64,000 nucleotides of DNA from Scilla litardierei (GCA_030789695.1 CM061141.1:278449871-278513870); one strand, 5' to 3'. Shown: positions 32,243 to 43,912, counted from the first letter of the stretch. Notes: generated by a model from the letters alone, not told the origin. Translations and numbers: made by a program.

Positions 32243-34278
32243 TCAGAATGCAGGAGAGGGTGAATCCTCGCCCTCCTCGGAAGAGGGTGTGGCTGGGTGG
32301 TCGGGGGAGGCTGGGGGTGTGCGGAGAAGTGGGGAAAGAGGTGGAGGGATAGGTGCAGCGGTGGTGTGAACGATGGGAGGAGTGTCGGTGGAGGTGGGTG
32401 GTGGTGGTAGGACGGCGAACAAGGCGGTGGTGAAAGGAATAGAGATGGGGGAAGAAGATGTGGTGGTGACGGTAGTGGGTGGTGGTGGGAGAGATTTGGA
32501 GCGCACCGGCAATTTCTTCCGACGCACATACGAAGTGATGGAGGAGGAGGGAGGAGGTAGCGTGGGTGCGATGGAAGTGGTCGGGAGGGGGGAAGGGGAT
32601 ACCGGGATGGGAATAGATGAGGGAGGAGAAGAATGTGGTGAGGGAGGTGATGGATGTGGGGATGTGTGGGAGGGTGGAGGAGAAGATCGTCGAGGTGGTG
32701 AAGGTGGAGGAGAAGATCGTCGAGGTGGTGAAGGTGGAGGTGGACCATGGATGTGAGTGAGAAGGCGAAGAATGGCGGCCACGTTCCTCTCAAGTGCGAG
32801 GAAACGTGGGTGAGTGAGAAAAGAGGACGGTGATGGGTCCGAGGAGGTAGAGGACATGGCGAGATCACGGAGGGCAGCGACCTCCCTTTCAAGACCAAGA
32901 CGGGCGGAGACCTGGCGACGACCAAAGGATGTGGACTGTCGTAAAACAGAAGTGGTGTTGGCAGGTAAGGTGGAAGTGGTGCCGGCGGTAGTGGTCATGC
33001 CGGCACAGGAGACAAGGCCAGAAATGGCCGCTAAGAGGTGCTGAGAAGTGATGGGGCCCGGAACAGAAACAGGACGACTCGGGCCAGCCCCCATATCTCC
33101 CCAAGATGCAGGGGTATCCTGCTCGCCTAAGTGGGCGGCAGGGGACGGTGGTCTACGTGCGTCCGTGGGAAGGAAAGGAAGGTGCAACCCCGCTAGGAAG
33201 TTCGGGTCAGGTGGGAAGGTCCAATCTCCCACAAGAGCTACGGTCATGCGAGCAGGGTTGGGGAGAATGGTGTAAGGGGCTGGGGGTGGCCATAATTGAA
33301 GATGAAGCGGCCATCGGAGTGGGGTTTAATCATGTGAATGTGTCGCAGGACATCAATATCTAGCTGTGAGGGTCTTGCGGCAGCGGGAAGATTATTGGGG
33401 ATGGGAATATTAAATTGGGGGTAAGAACAAATGATAGTAATGATGCCCCCACAACAAAACTTCCCTTTACCGGCCCGGCTGATCTCGAGAAGCTTGTAAA
33501 CAAGCCAATCGCCGCCATGGATGGGGACGGTATGGGCCCTAAAGCTAATCCCATCATCGTCCTGAACAAAAGGGAAAGTCATGGCCCAGAGGATAAAAAG
33601 GTCAGGGATAGTCACGGTGCTGGACTCGTCCCTGGGAAAAAATGTAGATGATATGATCCTGTGGGCCAAACGAAACACGGGGTGGATGATGGAGGAGGCC
33701 TTGGCCCTACCTCGGGGATAGTTAGGGAGCAGCATGAGGCGGAACCAGAATTGATCAACTTTAAACTCGGGCGTGTACCCGTAGTGTCGGATGGAGTCAT
33801 CCCCAAGATTGGGGAAACCAAATATATCGTTAATGGTATTAATATTTGTGGTGATACTCTTGTTACGCACCCGGAATTTTATGATCGACCCGGACTCCCA
33901 AACAAGTGTAGAGAGAAATTCGAGGGTGAGTGACGGGTAGGATAAGGCAGAGGCATTAAGAAAGGCCAACCAACCTAAGTTAGCAAAAAGAGATTCGACC
34001 TCGGTGAAGACACCGAGATCGACGAGTGACTGTGTGTGCGGGAACTTAGTTGATAGATGCCCCCGAGCATCGAGCCTACGATAAAAATCCTTGTGTTCCT
34101 GGTTCCTAAAGATATACCCATGCGGGCCCAACATTGGGTCCACAGGGGGGATAACAGGCGGGGGAGGGCCTAGTGTCAGTGCCCGTGTGCGGGAAGGGGG
34201 ACGTGTTTGCTTTCGTCTCTTTCGAGACGGTTCCTCCTCCTGCAAAATCTCCTTCCCCTTGTCTTTATCCTTAGCCAT
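32243..34278 (-). pseudogene. Athila ORF-1-like 3' ORF of Athila-1
   Basis: Start chosen at ATG 34278 (MAKDKDKGKEILQEEEPS), a basic, nuclear-signal-like N-terminus. The domain runs to about 33244: FRNQEHKDFYRRLDARGHLS, SYPSLTLEFLSTLVWESGS, NTINDIFGFPNLGD, FRLAHRIISSTFFPRDESS, FCCGGIITIICSYPQ. This is the ATHILA ORF-1 type (PF03078-like). At 33244-33247 the frame ends in ATGA and a -1 shifted frame continues with VGDWTFPPDPNFLAGLHLPF and a Pro/Ser-rich tail to 32243. Athila-2 reads across the equivalent point in one frame, so this is a frameshift. The tail has a tandem duplication of about 27 bp near 32690-32740. Function unknown. Confidence 0.78.
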
Positions 34279-34710
34279 GCATGAGTGTGTGTGTATGAAT
34301 GAGTGCAAAATGCAATGAATGCACACTAACACAAGCTAAATGAGCAAGCACAATTTATAGGGCAAAAATAGAAATATGAGCGTAGGAGCAAGTGTACCCA
34401 AGCGAAATGGCGAAGCTTGTTCGTAGATGTCCCCACGCCGTGCAATGAGAGTAACGTGGAGCCGCGACGACCTCTTTCAGCAAGAATTTTCGAAATAGGC
34501 GTTGTTTGGGGGGGAATTAGGTCAGAAATTCGAAATGAAAGGGAGAGAGAGTGAAATTGATGGAGAGATTGGTGGAGGAGGTGGAGAGAGGGAGTATTGG
34601 AGGAGTGGAGGAGGTGGGGGAGTGAATCGGGCCGTTGGGGAGGAGAAGAATGTGAAACGACGGTGGTTCGAGCGATCGGGCGAGGGTGAATGCAAACGGG
34701 TGGTTGGGGG

Positions 34711-35080
34711 TATTTATAGGGTTTTAAGTCGAACCGATTGGGTGACTTGTCACCCGATCGGTTGACTGTTAGGTCGAAAATTCTTGCCAAAGAAGTGCTA
34801 CAGGCGAACCGGTCGGTTGATTTGTCAACCGATCGGTTGGCCGCTCCACTTATTTTCCCGAGAATTGAGGGTTGCACACCCGGTCGCCTCAACCGATCGC
34901 GCTCTAACTCAACCGATTGGTTGATTGTTCCCAAAAATTTCCCAAGAATCCTCCCCAGATCACCTGGTCTGTCACACGGTCTCTCCATTCTTCAACCGAT
35001 CGGTTTATTTGGGGACAGTTGCGGCTTGTATCTGATACATCCCAACCGATCAGTTGAGTTATCAACCGATCGGTTCGGGC
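34711..35080 (-). promoter_or_regulatory. Candidate internal promoter of Athila-1
   Basis: At least seven copies of AACCGATCGGTT or close variants between 34732 and 35075, then TATAAATA (34711-34718 on minus) about 430 bp before the 3' ORF start. The element's LTR has the same palindrome upstream of TATAAATA (50946-51340). Promoter activity is inferred. Confidence 0.6.
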
Positions 35081-35273
35081 TTTGTTTCCTGCAAAAACCA
35101 ACAGATTGTCTAAGTCCCTGAACGGATGTTCTTGCGGCTGATTTTATTTATAAAAATAGATAAAATAAAGTGAAAAAATAACACTAAAAAGTGGGGCAAA
35201 AGTTTAGAGCATGGGTTGCCTCCCATGAAGCGCACTTGTTTAACGTCGTTGGCTCGACGCCCGCAAGTGATGT

Positions 35274-38015
35274 TCACGGTGGTTGATACGGGTGATGCCC
35301 GAAGTTCGGCATCTCTTCTTCATCAGAGCTTACGGCCTTTGGAGTAGTCAGTGGCTGGAGAAAGATTTGCTCGACTACCGTCTCCTTGTTTTTGGGATCC
35401 GGGGGCTTCTCTTTCGTATTGGCGTTTACCGCCATCTTCTTAAGGATCCGGACCTCGTCTTTGGTGAGGTCCATGGGTTCTTTCCCCGTTTTCCTCGCAG
35501 GAGGAGCCTTGGGGAACCCGGGAGAGGTCGTACGTGCTGCATTCACTTTCCCAGCAGCATCATTGTTCTTGGGGCCGTCTTGGTCTTCTGAATCCCCCAA
35601 GTTATCGGGGGGATTTCTTAAGAGAATCTCCCAGGAGCTCTCTTCAGCAGCTTTATCTTCTTCCACCTCCAGCAAATTACACCGAGGGTCATCTGGGGGA
35701 TCGGGGTACTTCATGGACAACCCCAGATCAAATTCAACCTTTTCTCCGCTGACGTTTAGCAAAAGTTTTCCATTCTTCACATCAATCAAAACGCCAGCAG
35801 TGGCCATGAAAGGCGGTCCCAGTATGATGGGGGTGTGTGCGTCTTCAGGCATGTCCATGACAACGAAGTCTACTGGCATATGTACCCCTTTTACATTGAC
35901 GGGGAGGTCATCCACAATCCCCACCGGATATTTGACCGACCGGTCAGCAAGTTGTAGGGTCATACCGGTGGGCTCCAGATCACCCATTCCTATCCTCTTA
36001 TACATCGATAAGGGTATCAAACTGACACTCGCTCCGAGATCGACGAGTGCACGATGAATCTTTACTGCCCCGATCGTGCAAGGGATTGAGAAGCTCCCCT
36101 GGTCTTTTAGTTTCGGCGGATTTGCCCTCTGGATGAGAGCGCTACACTCCTCCGTCAACACTACTTTCTCCTTTCTAGACCCTCTCGTCACCAAATCCTT
36201 TAGGAATTTCGCATAGGAGGGGATTGTTTCGATTGCTTCCAGGAAGGGGATTTGTAAGCTCAGATCCTTGACCATGGCGAAGAACTTGCCATATTTCTCA
36301 TCGATTTTGGCCTGAGCTAACCGTTGTGGAAAAGGCACAACGGGTTTGAACACTTTCAGGATCCCTTCCTCGTTCTTCTTCTTCTCTTCTTCAGAGACTC
36401 CCTCCGGAGTCGTAGGATTTGATGACGAAGCACCGGCGTCGTTTGATTTTTCGATCGGTCGCTCGACGACCAACGGTGCTTCTGGTCTGTTAGGGGGCAC
36501 TCTAGTAGGGATTTGTGTCCCGCTTCTCAGAATGATAGCGGACACATTTGCGTGCTCGTGCACGAGTGCCGACGTTTGGGTTGCTCCCCTCGGGTTCACC
36601 TCAGGTTGTGGCGGCAATTGGTTTTGTGACCTTGAAAGGTTCGCCACTTGTAACCCCAGCTGGGTTACTTGGTCCGTGAGGGCCCGCTGACCCATTTCCA
36701 GTTTTTGATTGATCTTCTCCTGGTTGGTTATATATTGAGTCAAGAGAGACTCAACCGGAGAGACGGCCCTCTGTTGGCCATACTGCTGCTGCTGTTGGAT
36801 TGGCTGCTGATTCCTGGGGTCGTAATATTGTTGCTGAGGCTGTTGCTGATATTGTTGCTGCTGAAACTGACTCTGCTGTGGCCTAGCCGGCTGATATGTT
36901 TGTTGCTGCGGCTGCTGAGGCGACGAGGGCTGGAATGGTGCCCGGTAACCAAAGTTAGGGTGGTTCCGGTTGTTTGGTGAGTAGGTCGGGTTGGAATTGG
37001 TTCTTGGTGGATACAGCGCATTTCCCGTGGGGTTGTAAAATAGTGTGCTCGCCTGATCCAACGGTGGTGAGACGTCACCATCGTCGAATTCCCCAAAAAT
37101 TTCGGATTCTACCGCTGCAATCTGTTGTGCACCGGCCCCACCGGCTCCTACCATTAGTGCGGAGATCTGGGTCGAAAGCAAGTCGAACTTGCTTGAAAGT
37201 TTGTCGACGTCCTCGACTCTGTGTATACCCCCAGACCTGGGTGTGGCTCTCTCGTCACACCACCGTTCATTGTTAGATGCCATATTTTCCAGAATATGTC
37301 CGGCATCTTCCTCGCTCCTTGACATGAAGGAACCCCCAGCCGCAGCGTCCATAGAAGATTTTAGGTCATCCCTCAGCCCATTGTAGAACAGATTAATAAT
37401 CTGCCACTTCGGAAGTTCATGGTGAGGGCATCTTCTCTGCATCTCCTTGTATCTCGTCCAAGCTTCATGCAAGGACTCGTGGCTGGCCTGGGAGAAGGAG
37501 GAGATCTCACTCCTCAACTTCATGGTCTTCCCCGGAGGAAAGAACTTCGTCAGAAAAGCGTTGGAGAGCTTCTCCCAGGTATTAAAAGTGTTGGGGTCCT
37601 TCCCCCTAAGCCATTACTTGGCTTTGTCTCGCAACGAGAAGGGGAACAGCTTCAGACGGATCGCCTCAGTCGTGACACCATTAATCCGGAAGGTGTCACA
37701 TTTCTCCAAGAAGGAGTCTAGATGCTCGATCGGGCTCTCCATGGGTGCACCCGAAAACTGGTCCTGCTGGATCCATGTCACCAAAGACGGCTTTAGCTCA
37801 AAGCTTTGGGCCGTAATAGCTGGAGGACGGATGGCGGAAGTGGACTCGATAGATGGCATCGAGTACTCCAACAGGAACTTGCGAGGCGGGGTGTTCTCCT
37901 CCATGGATTTGGGATCCTCTCTTCTTCGCTTCTCAGTGGCCAAACGCCTAAGGGTGGCGTTAATCTCTGGATCAACGGGGATCAAGTCGTCGAGACTTCT
38001 TGAACTCCTGTGCAT
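35274..38015 (-). pseudogene. gag: Athila-1 gag-protease, one internal stop
   Basis: One frame of 913 codons from ATG 38015 (MHRSSRSLDDLIPVDPE) to 35274, broken only by TAA at 37614-37616 where Athila-2 has Tyr before Trp. Retrotransposon gag domain at about residues 50-260 (QQDQFSGAPMESPIEHLDSF, FFPPGKTMKLRSEISSF, WTRYKEMQRRCPHHELPKW), Gln-rich linker (about 330-420), then an aspartic protease with ALVDLGASVSLIPLSMYKRI near residue 655 and PIILGPPFMATAGVLIDV. Athila proteases normally have DLGAS in place of DSGAS. The frame ends naturally after the protease with no polymerase. It would assemble and mature particles. Confidence 0.9.
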
Positions 38016-38184
38016 GAAAAACAACAAACACCCGTGAAGCGACAAGTGGGAAAGAAAAAGATAAGATAAGAAATAAAAATAAGAAAATAAAAAGAAAAAG
38101 GAAGAATGCGAAAATTATCGCAAGGCAGGGCCAAGAGCTAGACACTAGGGTTCAAGAGATCCTAAAATAACAAGCACGTTGCCT

Positions 38185-38202
38185 CCCCGGCAACGGCGCC
38201 AT
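38185..38202 (-). other. Athila-1 primer binding site (tRNA-Asp type)
   Basis: TGGCGCCGTTGCCGGGGA on minus, six bases from the LTR. Confidence 0.93.
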
Positions 38203-38208
38203 AAACTT

Positions 38209-38498
38209 GACGTCACGCGGGTGATGCCCCCGGTTCGCTTGGCCGCAAATGGCCGGGGGACCCGCGTGGGGGTTTAGATATTTGTAACCGCAAGCACACG
38301 GTGTTGTAGTGTGGCTTGGGGGTCGAACACAGCGAGATAGGATGTGCTTGTGTCAAGGAGGACCAAAATCACCCCATGGGCGAGCTAGCCTAAATCGGTT
38401 GATGGGTTGTCACGGAAAGGAATGCAAGGTATGAACAATAAGAAAATAAACCCGGGACTTTGGTTTCCACTCCAACGAGCGACTCTCGCCGATACGGC
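38209..38498 (-). repeat. Athila-1 5' LTR, PBS-side fragment
   Basis: Starts TGACGTCACGCG on plus next to the PBS and is cut at 38498 by Athila-2. The rest of the LTR is at 50295-51578. The last five bases (38494-38498, ACGGC) are the target duplication. Confidence 0.92.
38494..38498. repeat. Target site duplication ACGGC, left copy, for Athila-2
   Basis: Matches 50295-50299. Confidence 0.96.
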
Positions 38499-38792
38499 TG
38501 ATCACTCCTTATTTTACACTTTTTTCCCGCATGTTTGCATGCCATTTGGATCGCCCAAATCATGTTTTTCACGATATATCGACGATATTGCGATGCTTTT
38601 CACGATTTGTTGTTTTTGTCGCATTTCAGGTGATTTGGAGCGATTTGGCGTGATCTCGAGATACGCCTACTCCAGAGTGTCACCGATGACCTCCCCGAGG
38701 GGTATTTTGCTGTTGGAGAGGAGTGGAAGAATAAAGAACGTCGCAGGAGCGACGAGGAGGCCAAAACAAGCTGTTTGGGCATTTTTGGTGTC

Positions 38793-39265
38793 TCACTCGG
38801 CCGAGTGAAGGAGTCACTCGGCCGACCAGCGAGACACCGCTCGGCCGACCAGATCGGATACGTTTCATACGTGCACTCGGCCGAGCGACGGAGACCACAT
38901 CGACCGAGTGACGAGATCCCGTCCGCCCGAGTGGCGCCCAGACGAAGCCATTCAAAAATCGCCAACTTACTGTTTTTCGGCTGCCTGAGCTTCAGAAGAC
39001 CCACTCGGCCGAGTGGATAATCCCGACCGCCCGAGTACCAAGAAGCCATCGGCCGAGTGACGACAACTCACTCGGCCGAGCCGCCCCCGAAGTGAAGACC
39101 CCTGAAGATCAAGACTTACTGGAAATTTACAGGGTTTCTCACTTGGCCGAGCGACTTTTGTCACTCGGTCAAGTGCGACGCGCTGCCTGTAGCGAAAATT
39201 GCGGATTTCAGGCTGCGCATGGGTATTTTGGTCACAGTTTTTGGACGATTTTGGGGGGTATTTAA
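38793..39265 (+). promoter_or_regulatory. Athila-2 U3 palindrome array and TATA box
   Basis: About eight CTCGGCCGAG-type sites plus variants (CGCCCGAGTG, TCGACCGAGTG) between 38793 and 39175, followed by GGTATTTAACCCC (TATA-like at 39259-39265). Perfect CACTCGGCCGAGTG occurs more than once. The 3' LTR copy is at about 48773-49245. Confidence 0.75.
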
Positions 39266-39650
39266 CCCCTGTTTTTACCCTAGTTTTGAGAGCTTTTCTC
39301 TTAGATTTTTTGCAGATTTTTAGATTAACTTTTAGCTTTATTCTTGTGATTGGATAGGAGACAAAAGTTGATTTTTGTTGGATTATTTGAAGAACTCAAT
39401 TGGTTTGCCTCTCTCTTCTCTAAAAATTCTATTTTTATTGCTTATCTCAATATTGTGATGAATTCTCTTGTAAATTTCATTGATTATTTTTGTGTTTGCG
39501 CTATGAATTGTGAGTAGTCTCCACGTCTTGGGGCGTGGGGATGAACCCTACAAGCCCAATTTCATATTTGTGATGAATTGGTAGAAATTTTGCTAGAATT
39601 GCTATTAGGGATTAGTTTGGGAGAGATTTACTACGGATAGCTAGGAGTTC

Positions 39651-39955
39651 ATACCGATTGGGATTTGCAAGAGATTGGATCCCAATTCGATAGGAAACCC
39701 TAGAAATCCGAATTGGGTTGGAATCAAATTTCTGTAGTATCGGTTTGCAAGAGATTGGACTGATACTAGGGTTCCCGGTTGCAATTCCATGTCGATACCC
39801 GTTTGAAAGAGATTGGACGGGTAGGAACTATCCCAACCTAGGTCGTGGGCCGAGTTTGCAAGAGATTGGGCTCGGTGCGCGATTGAACGATGATGTTGAT
39901 CCTAATGCTAGCTTCCCTAGGCTAGGGTTTGCAAGAGATTGGACCCGAACCTAGG
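39651..39955 (+). other. Five-hairpin array with a constant 14-nt loop (5' LTR)
   Basis: Loop TTGCAAGAGATTGG occurs five times (39665-39678, 39745-39758, 39803-39816 with one change, 39856-39869, 39929-39942). Each is flanked by complementary arms that differ from site to site: ATTGGGAT/ATCCCAAT, TAGTATCGGT/ACTGATACTA, TACCCGT/ACGGGTA, CCGAG/CTCGG, GGGT/ACCC with an outer CTAGG/CCTAG. The 3' LTR copy (49631-49935) restores full pairing in the second stem. The function is unknown. Confidence 0.85.
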
Positions 39956-40320
39956 ATAGCTATAGACCGGCAACATCGCGAGAGCGTGAGCTTGGTTCTA
40001 CATTCAGTTGCAACTAGTTCATCCAAAATCTTATTCTAGCAATTTTGATACCGATGAACCACATTGACGAGATACGGTGAGTAGCGGGAATTCCCCATTC
40101 CCTAGACGTTCTTTATTTGATTTGATATTTCCGTACTTTATCTGACGATTGTGACAGGATCGCCAAAGGCAAATCTCTCTCTTCTTAAATAGCCAGGTTG
40201 ATTAGAACAAGCACGGTCATTCGTCCTCCCTATGTTCGATAACCCGCTCGCCGCTATACCGTGCGCTTGCGGTAAAACTACAACCGTTCTTTGGGTTACA
40301 TTCCAGAGCGATCAAGTTTT

Positions 40321-40338
40321 TGGCGCCGTTGCCGGGGA
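40321..40338 (+). other. Athila-2 primer binding site (tRNA-Asp type)
   Basis: TGGCGCCGTTGCCGGGGA, six bases (AGTTTT) after the 5' LTR. Confidence 0.95.
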
Positions 40339-40464
40339 GGCGATTGCGTTTGATCTTACCACCCTAGCTATTTCTTTTTATTATTATTATTATTTTATTT
40401 CTGTATTTTTACCTAACGCTTCCACGGTACTAATCATTTCTTTGAAACTCTGTTTTCTCATTGC

Positions 40465-43236
40465 ATGTACACGAGATCCACGGCGGACCCTGGAGCTATA
40501 TTATTTGATCCCGAGATTGAGCGTACCGCGAGGAGAATTAGAGCGGAGAGGAGACAAAATCCGGAAGGGAGGTATATGACCAACCCGGAAACTGCGGACC
40601 AATTAGCGGCAAGAATGGCAAGGATAATTTCTATTCGCGATAGGCTCCGGCCTAAGACCTCTTCTACGACTTCATCCATTGCCATGCCGGAGTTGGCGGC
40701 TGACAAGAACTTTGAGCTGAAGACTGGACTAGTGGTTATGATGCAGCAGGATCCATTTCATGGGAATGCCCATGAAAATCCTCACTACCACATCCAATTA
40801 TTCTTGTCGAAGTGCGCCACATTTCAGATGCCGGGGGTCTCCATCGATGCCATCAGACTGCGTCTCTTCCCCTTCACGCTAAAAGACAAGGCACTCTATT
40901 GGTTGAGGATGCAAGCTGATGGAGTCTTTACCACTTGGGACGAGTTGGCGAGTGCATTCATTGATAAGTTCTATCCGCCCTCCAAGACGGTGAAGATTTG
41001 GAGCGCTCTTATGTCCTTCAAGCAAGGACCCCAAGAGACGCTCTATGAGGCTTGGGAGCGTTTTAAAGATCTGTAGCATCAATGCCCGCACCATAGCATT
41101 GAAGATTGGGAGCTAGTCTATAGCTTCTACAATGGTCTCCAACCGGGGACCAAAAAAATTATTGATGCCGCGGCGAATGGTGCTATCTTATCAAAGACTC
41201 CCGAAGAAGCTACGGCCCTAATTGAGGAGATGGCCTCAAACAATCAACAATGGGGTGATGAGCGAGGACACTCTACGTCCTCCTTGAAGCCAACTAGTAT
41301 CTATGAGGCGAAGGCCGTAGCGAAACTCACAAGCAAGTTTGATTCTCTCCACAAGGTAGTGGAGAGACTGGAGAAGTTTATCACGGAGCCCCCAAGGAAC
41401 CCCTTCCACCTCCGCGCCGTCGAACCAAATGTGTGATTGGCAAGACCAATCTCAAGCCATGTATTCAGGAGGAGAGCAAGGAGAAGGATCCTTGGAGCAA
41501 GTACAATACGTCGCGGGGAACCAAGGGTATTGGGCCAATCCGGCCACAAGAAATCATCTCGGATTCTCTTACGCCAACAATGAAGGAGCTTTGAACCCGC
41601 CACAACAACCACCTCAACAAGCTCAACCACCACCACCCCAACAACAACACTATCCGCCGAGGGGGCCTCCACAACAAAATTTCCAACCGAAGCAACAAGT
41701 TCCACCTATAGGCCGCCCGGATACAATCAAGGGTGGAGAAATCAAAATCAAAACCCTCCACAAGCTCAACAACAATCCGACTTCGAAGCTAGAGTGGAGG
41801 CGTTTATGGTCGAGCAAAAGAAGGTCAATGCTACCTTGAAGGCGGGCCAAGACTCCCTTACAACCGTTGTGGCCCAAATATCGGAACAATTGGCGTTGCT
41901 CAATCGGAACACTCAACATTTACCGGCGCAACCCGAGCAAAACCCACGGGGCAACACTGGCCACATCAATGCCGTAGTTGCCGTCACTACTAGAGGCGGG
42001 AAGGACACCACCCCCGCCATGATTCCTACCAAGGAGCCCGTGGAGGAAAGTTTAGAGCCAATTGAGCCGGTAGTTGAAGTTGAGAAGGAAAAAGAGCCGC
42101 AAGAGAAGGAGAAATCTAGAGCGGAGCAATTGATTGAGGAGAGGCGCTTCATGCCACCGGTCCCATTCCCCCAAAGGCTTGCTAGAGCGAAAATGGAGAA
42201 AAGACTAGCGAAGTTTCTCGAGTATCTGAGAGGAGTTAGCCTCAACATTCCCTTCCTCGACGCCATCGTGGAAATCCCCACATATGCTAAATTTTTAAAG
42301 GATTTGATTTCGGGGAGAAAGAGGAAGGAAAAGATCATGCTAGCCGAGGAGGGCTCTTGGTTCACCAAGAGAGAAAAGGAGCCGGCCAAACTCAAAGATC
42401 CGGGGAGTTTTTGAATCCCTTGCACCTTGGGCGGCGTCCCTTTACAAAAAGCGTTGGTGGATTTAGGGGCTAGTGTAAGCCTCATGCCTCTCTCCATGTT
42501 CCTAAGGCTAAACACCGGGACGAAGTTGAAACCTACCGACATGCGGATACAATTGGCCGACGGGCGAATAACAAGGCCGGTAGGGATCGCTGAAGACATC
42601 CCGCTACAAGTCCCGGGGGGAATATGATTGCCATGTGACTTCGTGATCATGGACGTTAAGGAGGAGGGAGATACGTCATTGATACTTGGACGCCCGTTCC
42701 TCTCCACCGCCGGTGTGATTGTCGACGTGCGAGAAGGTACCCTAACTTTGAACGTCGGCAACATCGAGGTGGAGCTTCACATTCCTAAGGCTATGAAACA
42801 CATGCCTTACCACGAGGAGCTTGACTACATGGACCTCCTTGATGAGGTAATTGAAGAGGCAATCCCTCACTCAATCGGCGCTCTATTCGATGAGGATTTC
42901 AAGGAAGGCCCGGATTTAGGCCAAGATGAGAAGAAAATTGATTCCCCCGACCTCTCCGCTGAAAATGATGAAGGCGACGCTGATGTCGCAAGGATTCGAG
43001 AGCTCTGCAAGCTCTCGAAATTGAAGTCTCCGAAGAAAGCTCCGCCGATACGGAAATCGGCGTCACCGGTGAAGCCGTTGACCGGAGCAAACGCTAGCTT
43101 GGGGGAGCCTCCCCCCAACACTATTCGAGACGGGAGACCACCGAGGGAGAACACGCCGTCGCAACTTCCGAATCCAAGCGTTCTCCCCGAAAAGTTTGAT
43201 GGGTGCATCTCATATGCACCAAACATCCCGCATTAA
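40465..43236 (+). pseudogene. gag: Athila-2 gag-protease
   Basis: ATG 40465 (MYTRSTADPGAILFDPEIER). Gag domain at about residues 70-260 (VVMMQQDPFHGNAHENPHYH, LRLFPFTLKDKALYWL, KFYPPSKTVKIWSALMSFKQ, FYNGLQPGT), Gln/Pro-rich linker, MPPVPFPQRLARAKMEKRLA and KFLEYLRGVSLNIPFLDAI, then protease ALVDLGASVSLMPLSMF near residue 660 and LILGRPFLSTAGVIVDVREG. Stops: TAG 41074 (Gln in Athila-1), TGA 42412 and TGA 42625. Frameshifts near 41425 and 41780. Length and layout match Athila-1, and it too ends soon after the protease (PNIPH). Confidence 0.93.
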
Positions 43237-43562
43237 TTGGAAATCATAGGGGGTCGAGCTCACGACCTTAAACGAGCGCTTGTCGGGAGGCAACCCGACG
43301 GTTATTGCTTTATTTTCATTTTTCTTTTATTTTTGTTTTAGAAATTTTTAGTGTTTTGAGTCGTTCGCCCAAAAATCTTGTGATAACGGGTCCTATTTTT
43401 CCTGACAGGAGAGGGGAATGAGGTACCTATCTTTAGGAGGATGCACGAGACGACGAGGAGCTCCCCATGAAGGCGCTCGATGCTTAGGAAGAAGATGAAA
43501 TCGACTGGAGGAAGAAAGACAGAGTTTAGAGTCCAAACGAAGACAAACAGCAGAAGACAAGG

Positions 43563-43912
43563 CTCACTCGGTCGAGTATACTACTCACTCGGCCGAGTAC
43601 ACAAGTTCGTCCGGCCGAGCCGCTCACGAACGAGGGAAGTCTGCTATACCCAACTCTCTGTTTATTTTCCTGATTTCAGTATAACTGCTACTCGGCCGAG
43701 TATATATTGTCACCCGGCCGAGTAAAACGGATACGCTCCTAGGGCGAGTCTTGCCGAGTAGCTTGAGCCACTCGGCCGAATGGACTTACTCCACTCGGCC
43801 GAGGGTGGCAAGGCCACTCGGCCGAAGCGTAAGCGGGGAGGAATTTTCCATTGATCTCACTCGGCCGAGTGACCCAGTCACTCGGTCGAGTCGTAACTTT
43901 TCCCGATAAAAG
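43563..43912 (+). promoter_or_regulatory. Candidate internal promoter of Athila-2
   Basis: About nine sites of CACTCGGCCGAGTG or variants from 43563 to 43892, followed by GATAAAAG (43905-43912) and a GC-rich leader to the ORF at 44448. The palindrome is the one found in the LTR U3. Promoter activity is inferred. Confidence 0.58.

Larger units (their letters stand above)
38499..40314 (+). repeat. Athila-2 5' LTR
   Basis: 1816 bp, TGATCACTCC to GAGCGATCA. U3 with CACTCGGCCGAGTG array, TATTTAA (39259-39265), then a leader with five constant-loop hairpins. Confidence 0.97.

Noticed and set aside
33240..33250. ATGA stop-start overlap as translational coupling in Athila-1
   Set aside because: Athila-2 reads through the same point in one frame, so a -1 frameshift mutation is simpler.
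37614..37616. TAA in Athila-1 gag as a readthrough signal
   Set aside because: It lies within the gag domain, not at a gag/pol border, and Athila-2 has a Tyr codon there.
38793..39175. Regularly spaced palindromes resembling a CRISPR array
   Set aside because: Repeats are 10-14 bp, variable, irregularly spaced, lie in an LTR of a plant element, and no cas genes exist.
39651..39955. Simple tandem repeat of TTTGCAAGAGATTGGA
   Set aside because: Only the 14-nt core repeats. Flanks differ from copy to copy and pair with each other, so I describe it as hairpins.
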